From positions 1 to 46,928 of the forward strand of contig SYAC01000006.1 of NCBI GenBank assembly GCA_005787685.1: DNA of 46,928 nt, given 5' to 3'. Source of the DNA: Planctomycetia bacterium (GTDB lineage: Bacteria > Planctomycetota > Phycisphaerae > Phycisphaerales > SM1A02). The translations under genes and the position numbers were made by a program. Shown here in pieces: positions 32,671-40,834 of this stretch; within the stretch, counting starts at the first letter, position 1, and the number at the start of each line of letters is the position of its first letter. The notes beneath the pieces were generated by a model, which saw only the letters and a list, made by a program, of their open reading frames with translations, had not been told where the DNA came from and searched no databases.

Positions 32671-35600
32671 TTAGCTGTTGGGCGGCGTTTTCCCTGGCGT
32701 TGGGGGTGGTGTTTTCCCTGGCGTTGGGAGTGGCGTTTTCCCTGGCGTTGGAGGCGGTGTTGGCGCAGGTAGAGCAGGCTTGTCGGGCGACTGGTTTCCC
32801 TGAATTCGCTTTAAAATAGCAGCCGCTTTGGGACGCTTCATTCGGCTCGCTATGTCCGTGGCTTTGGCAATTTCCACAGCGACTTCTTCGTTGGATGCAA
32901 ACTTTCGCAGCACATCCACCAGTACCTCGTAGGACTCAAGTAAAATCATTGGGTCGTTCGCATGCATAGCCTCGCTTACACCAGCCTTTGCCAAGCGAAT
33001 CGCCTCGTCTGAGTCCTTCTCTAGAAATGCCGATTGCGAAAACGCATTTGATTTTGGCGCAAACCAACCTGCCCCCGCATCATCGTGTCGCTGCGCCCCT
33101 AAGGCCAACGCCTTTGCCCCAACTTCTTTCGCTTCATCAATTTTTCCCAGTAAACGTAATGCACGTATTTCATAGGCATACATCATCAATAACCGCTCGT
33201 CATTAATTGCATCGCCTTTCAACTGCTTGTTCTTGTCACGCATGCGATTGGCGCTGGCCATGGTTGACTGAATTGTGTCAAGTGAATTTTCCGCATCTCC
33301 CATGTCCGCTTGCACAAGCGCCTTCAGTGCCGAGGCATCCACAAACATTTCAAGCTCTCGACTGCCCGCGTTGGATAATTGGAGACTTGCTTCAGTGGCT
33401 TTCACCATTCGATTGGCGGCAGACAACGCCTTTTTGAATTCCTGTTTATCAAGGCTGATCTCGCACAACAATCCCTCCCATAAATTAATAAGCGTTTGAT
33501 TTATCTCAGACTCGACTTTTACGGCTCTTTGTTTGACCAAAGGCAAGGTTTGAACAATTTCTTTTTCCGCTTCGTCCAAGCGATCCAAATTGCGCAAATC
33601 TTCAGCATGCCACTGCCCCGCCACCAACCATTCGTATTCCATAGTGTCGATTTTTTTTTCATCCGCGCCTTTGGATTCGTTCTTCAACTTCGTACGCATA
33701 GCCAAAATTTTCGTAGAATATTCTAGGGCGACATCAAGTTGCCCCTGCTCCTTTGCCAAATCGCGCAATCGCACCATAGCCTTGCTCATATCACGTGTGG
33801 CATCAATGTCACCTGGGTTCGCTTTACAAATATCCTCGCGCAACACCATGTTTTCCATATAAAACTCTTTCGCTTCTAGAAAATTCTTTACGGTAAAATA
33901 AATATCGCCTCGATATTGCAGAGCCACACCAAGCTCACGACGGTCTTTTGGATCCTTAGTATTTTCGAAAATTTCCTTCGCTAATTTAAGCTGCTCCGCC
34001 GTGGAGTCGAGTCCCTCTCGAAGGTTTTTATTTTGCAAAAATAATTTCGATTTACGAGTTACCGCTCTCATTAAATTTCGCTTGATCTCCAATTGCTTAG
34101 GCAAATCGTTCGGATTCAATTTCATGTTCACGCGAAGGCTGTTTTCATAATCCTCAATAATGGGCAACGATGTTTCGGGATTTTGCGCAAAGTCAACAGG
34201 CAAACTTTTAAACCTCTCAAAAATCACCATATCTTTTGCGATGAGTTTCGTTATCTTCTCCTCTTTTATCCTTGTCTCCTCTTCTTTTTTCTTTATTTCT
34301 GCTTCGAGTTCCTTCTGTGCAATTTGCGCCTTCAGTGCGGCATCCGCTTTGGCAATTTGCGCATACACAAACCACCCAATTCCAAAGACAAGCGCGGCGG
34401 TGGCCGCGGCGGTAAGAAAAACTTTCTTTCTATTGCGTCCCATCCACTTTTGCGCGCGGTATCCAGCGCTCAAAGGCCGCGCCGAAATAGGCATGCTTGC
34501 TGTGTAGGCGTCCAAATCCGCAATCAATGCGTCAACCGTGGCGTAGCGACGACCCTGCTCCGCGCGCATGGCCATAAGCACAATGTTGTCAAGATCGCCG
34601 CGCAGTTTCCTGCGCAAGCGGGACTTGGATCCTTCCGTAATAGTGGAGTTGCTAGTGGCAACATTTCCAGTTTGCGTTTGCGCAATCAAAGTCGCGGAGC
34701 GAAATGAAGCTTCACTTGGCAGCAAGGGGGATGTTTCACACACTAGGTGGCGAATCTCATCCAGCGAAAGATTTGCAAATTCATACGGCAGTTGCTCCGT
34801 CAAAGTCTCGTACAAAATCACGCCAAGCGAATAAATATCCGTGCTAGCGGTCAGCGGTTCTCCGCGCCACTGCTCGGGACTTGCGTACATGGGTGTCAAC
34901 GGCCCCACTTCGCCTGGCATGTCCTGCGCGCGGTACTCTTCCTTTACATCCCGATTGACAATTTTAGCGATGCCAAAGTCCAACAATTTCGGAACGCCTT
35001 CAACCGTCACCATGATATTGTCTGGCTTCAAATCGCGGTGAACAATGCCGACAGCGTGCGCGTGTGCGACTGCGGAACACACTTGACGAAAAATGGTAAG
35101 GCGCTCGTTCACGGTCAATTTCTGGCGCTTGCACCACAAGCCCAAGGTCAAGCCTTCTACAAACTCCATGATGAAGTAAGAGCGACCGTCCTTTGTCACG
35201 CCACCGCCATACAACCGAGAAATACTGGGATGATTCAGCGTGCTCAGAACTTTGCGCTCCAGTTCAAAGCGCTCCAAAACCGAAGTTGAGTCCATTCCCG
35301 CCTTGAGCAACTTAATGGCCACGCGCCGCTTCAACAGATCACTTTCTTGAGTTGCCAGCCACACTTCACCAAATCCACCAACACCCAATCGCTTTTCAAT
35401 TTTGCAATCACCAATGCGTTCCAAGCGCGGGGCGAATGATTGATCGGGCTCGGCTTTTTGGCCAGCGCCACTTGATGCGCCATGTGCGCCTGAAATAATT
35501 GTGGCGTCGCTATCGTGACCGCGAGCATCAGGAAGAACTGTGGCGTCTATGTCTGCTGGAGATTTTGAAGGCAAGTTGGAATTGGATGCGCCGCTTGCGC

Positions 35601-35676
35601 CTGGCAGAATGGTGGCGTCCAAATCCGCCGGAATGCCGTTATTGTCTGGCGGAGTTGTGTCAGATTCGTTGGGCAT
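32671..35676 (-). CDS. Transmembrane PknB-type Ser/Thr protein kinase with TPR-like region
   Basis: 1001 residues. N-terminal tail (1-85) with three DAT(I/V) motifs (T22, T46, T59). Kinase domain about 92-395: glycine loop GVGGFG (98-103), VAIK with K122, catalytic HRDLKPDN (213-220), DFG (233-235), SPE in the activation segment (266-268). All catalytic residues are present, so it should be active. One TM segment about 419-439, then a K/E coiled coil and a long helical TPR-like region (about 500-950) that would lie outside the cytoplasm. The C-terminus is a proline-rich TPGKTP repeat. This is a common planctomycete receptor-kinase layout. It follows lpoB by 68 bp on the same strand, with a possible TATAAT in that gap, so it may be read with the envelope operon or alone. 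No Shine-Dalgarno. Confidence 0.92.
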   Translation of the reverse strand: MPNESDTTPPDNNGIPADLDATILPGASGASNSNLPSKSPADIDATVLPDARGHDSDATIISGAHGASSGAGQKAEPDQSFAPRLERIGDCKIEKRLGVGGFGEVWLATQESDLLKRRVAIKLLKAGMDSTSVLERFELERKVLSTLNHPSISRLYGGGVTKDGRSYFIMEFVEGLTLGLWCKRQKLTVNERLTIFRQVCSAVAHAHAVGIVHRDLKPDNIMVTVEGVPKLLDFGIAKIVNRDVKEEYRAQDMPGEVGPLTPMYASPEQWRGEPLTASTDIYSLGVILYETLTEQLPYEFANLSLDEIRHLVCETSPLLPSEASFRSATLIAQTQTGNVATSNSTITEGSKSRLRRKLRGDLDNIVLMAMRAEQGRRYATVDALIADLDAYTASMPISARPLSAGYRAQKWMGRNRKKVFLTAAATAALVFGIGWFVYAQIAKADAALKAQIAQKELEAEIKKKEEETRIKEEKITKLIAKDMVIFERFKSLPVDFAQNPETSLPIIEDYENSLRVNMKLNPNDLPKQLEIKRNLMRAVTRKSKLFLQNKNLREGLDSTAEQLKLAKEIFENTKDPKDRRELGVALQYRGDIYFTVKNFLEAKEFYMENMVLREDICKANPGDIDATRDMSKAMVRLRDLAKEQGQLDVALEYSTKILAMRTKLKNESKGADEKKIDTMEYEWLVAGQWHAEDLRNLDRLDEAEKEIVQTLPLVKQRAVKVESEINQTLINLWEGLLCEISLDKQEFKKALSAANRMVKATEASLQLSNAGSRELEMFVDASALKALVQADMGDAENSLDTIQSTMASANRMRDKNKQLKGDAINDERLLMMYAYEIRALRLLGKIDEAKEVGAKALALGAQRHDDAGAGWFAPKSNAFSQSAFLEKDSDEAIRLAKAGVSEAMHANDPMILLESYEVLVDVLRKFASNEEVAVEIAKATDIASRMKRPKAAAILKRIQGNQSPDKPALPAPTPPPTPGKTPLPTPGKTPPPTPGKTPPNS
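32684..32755 (-). repeat. Three tandem 24-bp units encoding the TPGKTP tail of the kinase
   Basis: Units at 32684-32707, 32708-32731 and 32732-32755 differ at only a few positions and share the core GTTTTCCCTGGCGTTGG (+ strand). They encode TPGKTP followed by two variable residues. The in-frame unit length (8 codons) makes copy number free to vary. Confidence 0.85.
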
Positions 35677-35690
35677 TTTGGATGTGCTGA

Positions 35691-35696
35691 ATTATA
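35691..35696 (-). promoter_or_regulatory. Possible -10 TATAAT in the lpoB-kinase gap
   Basis: A perfect TATAAT on the reverse strand 14 nt before the kinase ATG. There is no good -35, and an internal promoter in an AT-rich gap can occur by chance. Confidence 0.3.
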
Positions 35697-35744
35697 AAAA
35701 AGACATCACTGAATTCATCTCCACCACTCGCCACTTCGCATCAC

Positions 35745-36347
35745 TCAGAAGCCAATCGCGTTCTTCTGTCCTTGCTTGGTCACGGTTTCTTCACCTTCCC
35801 ACACGGCGTTGCCGGTGTTGGTGTCAGTCAAACTCATCTGAAAGATGAACGAAGTTTGCTTGGTATCGCCCGCACTCACGCTGTTTTCAAGAATCTTGGC
35901 GGTCAATGTAAAATCCGTCATGCGAGGCATTTCATTGCTCTTTCCACTTTGAAACTCGCGCATATCTCTGGTGCCTTTGGCCATGGGATCCTCGGCTTTG
36001 CCGCCCAAACCTTCCGTAGTGCTGATTTGCACCTTGCCTGTTTGCAGCAGCGCAATGCGAATTTTCTTGATCAACTCATCCGTGTCAAATTGATCCGATG
36101 TGTCGTTGGTGATGCGGCTTATGCCCAAAATTGCCGGCTGGTTTGGGGACTTGGCGAACACGCCTGAGATGGTCATGCTTTGCACGAGTTTGTCGGCCGC
36201 TAAATTAAAATCTTGAATGTCCACTTTGTTGATGGAGGTGATCACCTCATTGCCGCGCGAATCAATACGGCGCGCGGGCGTGCATGCGGCGCACAATGGA
36301 ATCGTGGCGAGTGCTGTTAAGACGACGGTATTGCAAATAGTGAACAT
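35745..36347 (-). CDS. lpoB: LpoB-like penicillin-binding protein activator
   Basis: 200 residues, near the usual LpoB size. The N-terminus is a lipoprotein-type signal ending CAAC (Cys 22), although cysteine at -3 makes the lipobox imperfect. The LpoB core is clear: SRGNEVITSINKVDIQDFNLAADKLVQSM, AILGISRITNDTSDQFDTDELIKKIRIAL, and the ending WEGEETVTKQGQKNAIGF. In E. coli LpoB is an outer-membrane lipoprotein that reaches through the periplasm to activate the bifunctional PBP1b. It is the fourth gene of the reverse operon, with AAGGAG 7 nt before the ATG. The upstream neighbour is ycfL, as in E. coli. Whether a matching PBP1b exists in this organism cannot be seen here. Confidence 0.87.
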   Translation of the reverse strand: MFTICNTVVLTALATIPLCAACTPARRIDSRGNEVITSINKVDIQDFNLAADKLVQSMTISGVFAKSPNQPAILGISRITNDTSDQFDTDELIKKIRIALLQTGKVQISTTEGLGGKAEDPMAKGTRDMREFQSGKSNEMPRMTDFTLTAKILENSVSAGDTKQTSFIFQMSLTDTNTGNAVWEGEETVTKQGQKNAIGF

Positions 36348-36374
36348 AGAAATACTCCTTCAAATGGGATTCAA

Positions 36375-36794
36375 TTATTGTGTCCAAGGCAGATTGGTGT
36401 CTAGCAATTGCAACTGCCACTGAGTGGTGTTTGGTGTCGGGCCAATGCCAGTAATGATTATGGTTTCCCGAGGCATGATGCGCTGCGTTTGCCACGCTTG
36501 CGCAGCGCCTGTAGTGCGCATTCCATTGGCGTCAAACCATTCAAAGCGATACGAAATACTTTGGGGTGTTGCTTGATCGCTGTACAGCGAAAGTTGCACG
36601 CGCTTTTGATCTCCATTCACCACATCTTCTTTGACATCAGTGACATTGGATTTGGAATTCAGCCAACTGTTGGTGACTATTTGCTTAAATCCTGGCGTTC
36701 CAGGAGCAGCATTTGAAAGTGGCACAACTGTGTTCATGGTGTTGCACGCAGCAAGCCCAAATATGAGCAGGTTGAATTGTAAAAGTCGTGGCAT
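36375..36794 (-). CDS. ycfL: YcfL-family (DUF1425) lipoprotein
   Basis: 139 residues. Signal ending in a clean lipobox LAAC (Cys 17). The rest is a beta-sandwich-like domain of the DUF1425/YcfL type, with YRFEWFDANGM, then a region MPRETIIITGIGPTP near the end; these are family landmarks. YcfL has no proven function but lies next to lpoB in E. coli and related bacteria. Here it precedes lpoB by 27 bp and follows the COG3014-like gene by 45 bp. AGGAG lies 8 nt before the ATG, so it is an internal operon gene with normal ribosome recruitment. Confidence 0.8.
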   Translation of the reverse strand: MPRLLQFNLLIFGLAACNTMNTVVPLSNAAPGTPGFKQIVTNSWLNSKSNVTDVKEDVVNGDQKRVQLSLYSDQATPQSISYRFEWFDANGMRTTGAAQAWQTQRIMPRETIIITGIGPTPNTTQWQLQLLDTNLPWTQ

Positions 36795-36839
36795 GTTGAT
36801 TTCTCCTGAAGTGCTAAACGATTCACTTTGAATAATAGT

Positions 36840-38318
36840 TCATCCAGAGTTTGCTATGGGGAAGGTCATCACCGCGGGATCACTGCCCGCGTTCACGCTG
36901 CGAACGCGAATCACCGTGACCGCTGCCGCTGGAATTTGCACTGGTCCAATCGTTTTTCCATCGGACATGGTGATTGAAAGAACACCAGAAGCGGGTCGAG
37001 TCACGCGACACCACAAAACCCGCTTCGGTAGCGTCATCCAGCAGCGCAGATCCGCGGAATTTGCCGCCACTTGATATACGGCGCCAATAATCGAACCCCA
37101 ATTACCCATGCCCTGCTGCAACCCATATGTGGCGGCGGCTTTGCTTGCGCTGGAAACCAAGGTTGCCATGATGATTGCCGGTAAGCGCTGATTGAAATCT
37201 TGCGCCACCACGGCATCCATATCGGTAAGCAACGCGGCGTTTGCCACCGCCTCGTCCGTGGTCACGGTGAAACTGGTCACCGAGGGTTCATTGTGCATTT
37301 CAAGCAACGGAAAGGCCGCGCCAACATAGGGAACTTGGGCGATGAATAGTGGAATATCCAAACGCAATTCTTTCAATGATGGCGCGCGACCAGCCTCCAC
37401 AAATACAAACACACTTTGCGGAGGGGCTCCTCCATGAGCGGCGTTGCCCGCCATGTCGACATCTTTGAACGCGTCTGCATTCGCCGGCGCAGGCAGCATT
37501 TCGGCCACACGTTTGAATGTGGTTCGCGCTTGCTCATATTGTCCAGTTGCAAATCGATTCACCGCGCGTAAATATGTTGAGTACGGTATTTCATAATTAC
37601 TGTAACCACGCATTTCGCGCAGCGTTCCATAGTTGGCGTTGAGAACCGCTTGAAATCCCGGGTCATCCAATGATTTGCTGGCGTCGTAGCCATTCTTTTT
37701 GCCCGAGTCTTGAAAGGCCTTGGTTTCTTTCTCTATGTTCGCCTTATTTTTCTCGACAAAATCCGCTTGCCAATTCTGCGCGCGGCGCAATTCCACGGCG
37801 GCCTTCTCGGGTTGCCCAAGCGCAAAATAATTCAGCGATTGATAGGTGTTCAACATGATGCGGTCCACGCCTGTTCCGCGATATGTACGGATGGTTTGAT
37901 TTGTCAACGCGGCCGCAACCTCCTCGGTGACTTTGGTCTCCGCTTTCTCATCGAGATATGGGGAAATTTCATTCCACACTGATTCATAGGTGGCCACGCT
38001 GGCGGAATATTGCGCGGCGGCTTGCTGAATTGTTCCGCCATCCAAATAAAACACAACCCCGTTGATTGGCGCATCGGCCTTGCCATTTCCATCGGAATCT
38101 TGCAGTGAATATTCCGCCATCAATGGAGCCACCTGCAAGGCGGCTGCGGAAAATTTCCCCTGGTCAAACTCCATCATGGTGGATTTCATTTTGGAGTCGT
38201 AGCCACAACCAGCAACGGTCATGGCGCTTACCAACATCGTGACCAAGCGCGTCGCTATGTTTAGAACCCCCACGGGTTTTCTTTTCATTCTCATAAAGCT
38301 TGAACTAAACCTAGTCAT
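36840..38318 (-). CDS. COG3014-like lipoprotein with TPR-like helices
   Basis: 492 residues. Lipoprotein signal with lipobox VAGC (Cys about 38; the start could also be an internal Met, M9). A helical, TPR-like region follows (about 45-270: FDQGKFSAAALQVAPLM, LNTYQSLNYFALGQPEKAAVELRRA, FATGQYEQARTTFKRVAEML). The second half is beta-rich (about 300-480: VFVFVEAGRAPSLKELRLDIPL) with TLPKRVLW and SGVLSITMSDG near the end. The pattern fits the uncharacterised COG3014 family, which in gammaproteobacteria also occurs beside YcfL and LpoB (from memory). It starts 7 nt after the CsgG-like gene, indicating co-transcription. Role unknown; probably an envelope adaptor. Confidence 0.7.
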   Translation of the reverse strand: MTRFSSSFMRMKRKPVGVLNIATRLVTMLVSAMTVAGCGYDSKMKSTMMEFDQGKFSAAALQVAPLMAEYSLQDSDGNGKADAPINGVVFYLDGGTIQQAAAQYSASVATYESVWNEISPYLDEKAETKVTEEVAAALTNQTIRTYRGTGVDRIMLNTYQSLNYFALGQPEKAAVELRRAQNWQADFVEKNKANIEKETKAFQDSGKKNGYDASKSLDDPGFQAVLNANYGTLREMRGYSNYEIPYSTYLRAVNRFATGQYEQARTTFKRVAEMLPAPANADAFKDVDMAGNAAHGGAPPQSVFVFVEAGRAPSLKELRLDIPLFIAQVPYVGAAFPLLEMHNEPSVTSFTVTTDEAVANAALLTDMDAVVAQDFNQRLPAIIMATLVSSASKAAATYGLQQGMGNWGSIIGAVYQVAANSADLRCWMTLPKRVLWCRVTRPASGVLSITMSDGKTIGPVQIPAAAVTVIRVRSVNAGSDPAVMTFPIANSG

Positions 38319-38325
38319 TCAATCA

Positions 38326-40650
38326 TCACGGAATGATTTGTCCACCAAGAATGCCGGGATAAATCGTGACTGGCGCCTGTGTGGTGTTCACCTTGTAATC
38401 CACGGACATTTTGGAGTTGCGTAAATATTGCGCGAAGGCGTTCATTTGCTCAACCTGCGCATCGGTGAGTTGCTGCTTCTCCTTCACATTCTGCAAAAAC
38501 GCGGTGTTGGTCAGCCAGCGCTCATAGCTGGGGGCGTCCAATTGCAATGGAATGATCAACTGGGTGGGAAAACCCGCGCGAACATTAATTGTCTTTTGCC
38601 ATGTCTTAAACCCAGCGCGACTAACTGAAAGTTTGTGCATGCCCGCGGTGGCGGGCAGTGGCGCCATGCTTGGACTTGGGGCGGAACCAATCACGACGCC
38701 ATCCAATTCAACAATCGCTGAAAGTTGCGTGGGCTGCATGTTTAAATTATTTCCGGTGAACACATAATTGCCCGCTTCATTCTTGGTGAGTTCAGGAACC
38801 GTCAGATCCTGCATGGTGCAGACAATGCTTAATCCACTGGCGGCGCTATCGGTGGGCGTAGCCACCTTGTCTTGCTCGCACTTGGCAAGCAGTTGTTGGC
38901 ACATTCCCGCGGCGACCTGTTTGAACAAGGGCCCGGTGAGCGTGAGTTGCGTGTTTAAATTTTCGGTGTTGCGATAGGTTTCAACGCCAGAAGTTTCACC
39001 TGAAACGAACATTTTTCCAGTGGCGGTATCCAGCACTTTGTATGTTCCAGTCAGGGTGTAGGTGATATTTTCTGTCTTCACACCAAGGCGTTCGTCTTGA
39101 AAGTTTTTCACACTGTTATCAAACGAAGTCAGCGAGCCAATCAACACATATTGGCAACCCATGTTGCCAGCAAGCGCGGTTGCCGAGGATTGATTGGAGA
39201 GAATTTTATCCAGGTCCTCATAGCGTTCGGCGCCACCTTGCAACACCTCAATTGTGTCGCGAATGGTTTTCGCCTCCCCAGTCAGCGAGGCTTGCGTTCC
39301 TTGATTTGGTCCGCCAGTGGCGAATTTAGAAAGGCTGTTGATGACATCCTCACGCGAAATAATCTTAAAGCACGCGCCTTCCAACCGCGCCACCATCATG
39401 TCTTCCAAAATAGAAACCTTGTCGCCCGCGATATCGTTACAACGATTTTTTATAAAGATGGCCGCGGTAAATGGCGCCCCCGCAACAGGCTTGGCAGTAT
39501 TTGCGTTGGTGGCTAATGGCGCTTGCGCGGCGGTTGGCGTTGCAGGCGCGGTCACTGCGTCCATTTGTGTTGAATAAAAATTTGTGCGCCCCGCAAATAC
39601 TGCCTCGCTGATTTCAGCGCGACCCGACACGGCGCCAGGCGAAACCTTTGGCACCGATTCCACAGGCGCGATTGTCGCGGGACATGTTGAGCGCGTGGAA
39701 GGCCGAACAACACAACCAATATCAACGCCTGTGTTTGGTCCGCATAATTCACCCTTTGCCAACTTGGGTTGCACATCGGTAATTTTAATCCACCCCACTG
39801 CAACCTCTTCCTTGCCCAACACTTCACCAGTATCTGGGTCCACAAGCTCCTTGCCTTGCGCAGAAATTTGCCAAATTTGTCCGTCTTTTACGCCGGTTCC
39901 ATCGCCTCGATTGATGGTGGCAAGACCGTCGGTGATGGCCAGAATTTTGGCAGGCAACAACACATCAATCATTCGATTGGCAATTTTCGCGGACATGATG
40001 CCAGCCAAATCAACAATCGCTTTCTCCGTCAAACTAGCGCCCTTCTCGCTGGTGACATATTCCGCATTGCGTACAAAATCAGAATTATCCACACGCAAAC
40101 TTGTGGATTCCAGCAACTTGCCCGTAGTAGAGTTGTACATTTTGCACACACATAGCAAAGTGACAATACGCTTGGTGGCCTCCTTGCCGATCCCCTCAAA
40201 CTTTGCGGTTTGCACATTGTCTTGAAAGTCCGTAATGGAAGTCACAATGATGTATTGCGCGCCCGCAACTTTTCCAGCCTTGGCCACATTGGCGTCGTTG
40301 GCGTCGGTGTTTCCGCTGGCGCCCAAATCTTGCTCCTTGATTAAGTCGCCCAAGTCGCTTCGCGCAATCACATCGAACTTTCGCGTGTCTTGGAACGCGG
40401 AAATAATTTGCGAGTCCATGGCCTGCGTAATTCGTTCAAGTTCAATCATCTGCCCACGCTCAGTCATCGCACGGGTTGTGCCCGCGGTGACTTTGACCGC
40501 GCCAACCGCCAACGATATTTTGGCGGGCGCGGCGGCTTTTGGGGAATCCATTATTGGCGAATTTTGCGCCAACCCCGTGGTGGACATGAACAGTAAAAAA
40601 GCGAACGCATTTGGCAAAAACGAATGTCCGACGCGAGGTTTTTTGGTCAT
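38326..40650 (-). CDS. Exported double CsgG-like protein with C-terminal PEGA domain
   Basis: 774 residues from the ATG at 40650. Signal peptide 1-29 (NAFAFLLFMSTTGLAQ, signal-peptidase-I type, no lipobox). CsgG-like domain 1 (about 45-200: RKFDVIARSDLGDLIKEQDLGASG, then AQYIIVTSITDFQDN) is followed by a beta segment with GDGTGVKDGQIW and DPDTGEVLG. After an A/T/P-rich linker, a second CsgG-like domain (about 395-620) repeats the theme: CFKIISREDVINSL, then CQYVLIGSLTSFDNS. The end (about 630-740) is PEGA-like: ELDGVVIGSAPSPSMAPLPATAGMHKLSVSRAGF. CsgG is the curli secretion channel, but its family members include many non-channel envelope proteins, and this one lacks the acyl anchor. First gene of the operon; its ribosome site is inside a hairpin. 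Confidence 0.78.
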   Translation of the reverse strand: MTKKPRVGHSFLPNAFAFLLFMSTTGLAQNSPIMDSPKAAAPAKISLAVGAVKVTAGTTRAMTERGQMIELERITQAMDSQIISAFQDTRKFDVIARSDLGDLIKEQDLGASGNTDANDANVAKAGKVAGAQYIIVTSITDFQDNVQTAKFEGIGKEATKRIVTLLCVCKMYNSTTGKLLESTSLRVDNSDFVRNAEYVTSEKGASLTEKAIVDLAGIMSAKIANRMIDVLLPAKILAITDGLATINRGDGTGVKDGQIWQISAQGKELVDPDTGEVLGKEEVAVGWIKITDVQPKLAKGELCGPNTGVDIGCVVRPSTRSTCPATIAPVESVPKVSPGAVSGRAEISEAVFAGRTNFYSTQMDAVTAPATPTAAQAPLATNANTAKPVAGAPFTAAIFIKNRCNDIAGDKVSILEDMMVARLEGACFKIISREDVINSLSKFATGGPNQGTQASLTGEAKTIRDTIEVLQGGAERYEDLDKILSNQSSATALAGNMGCQYVLIGSLTSFDNSVKNFQDERLGVKTENITYTLTGTYKVLDTATGKMFVSGETSGVETYRNTENLNTQLTLTGPLFKQVAAGMCQQLLAKCEQDKVATPTDSAASGLSIVCTMQDLTVPELTKNEAGNYVFTGNNLNMQPTQLSAIVELDGVVIGSAPSPSMAPLPATAGMHKLSVSRAGFKTWQKTINVRAGFPTQLIIPLQLDAPSYERWLTNTAFLQNVKEKQQLTDAQVEQMNAFAQYLRNSKMSVDYKVNTTQAPVTIYPGILGGQIIP

Positions 40651-40660
40651 TGGAATATGA

Positions 40661-40680
40661 AGCCTTTCAAGCAAAAGGCT
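40661..40680 (-). promoter_or_regulatory. Hairpin that hides the ribosome site of the CsgG-like gene
   Basis: On the reverse strand AGCCTTT (40680-40674), a 6-nt loop, then AAAGGCT (40667-40661), 10 nt before the ATG at 40650. The second arm contains AAAGG, the only Shine-Dalgarno-like sequence of this start, so it would be paired when the hairpin forms. There is no T tail, so it is not a terminator. Confidence 0.5.
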
Positions 40681-40834
40681 AACAAAAAAGGTTGAAAATA
40701 AAAGGAGTTATGAGACGATATTGTGTTTAATTCCTAAATATATCCTAATTTTATTTGGCTCATAAAATTACAGAGCTATGTTAGCAGAGAGGTTGAGATT
40801 TTTTGTTTCAATTAGTAGATATGAAATACAAATT

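Noticed and set aside
32684-32755. CRISPR-like short repeat array
   Set aside because: The 24-bp units are directly adjacent without spacers and are in frame inside the kinase gene, encoding a TPGKTP repeat.
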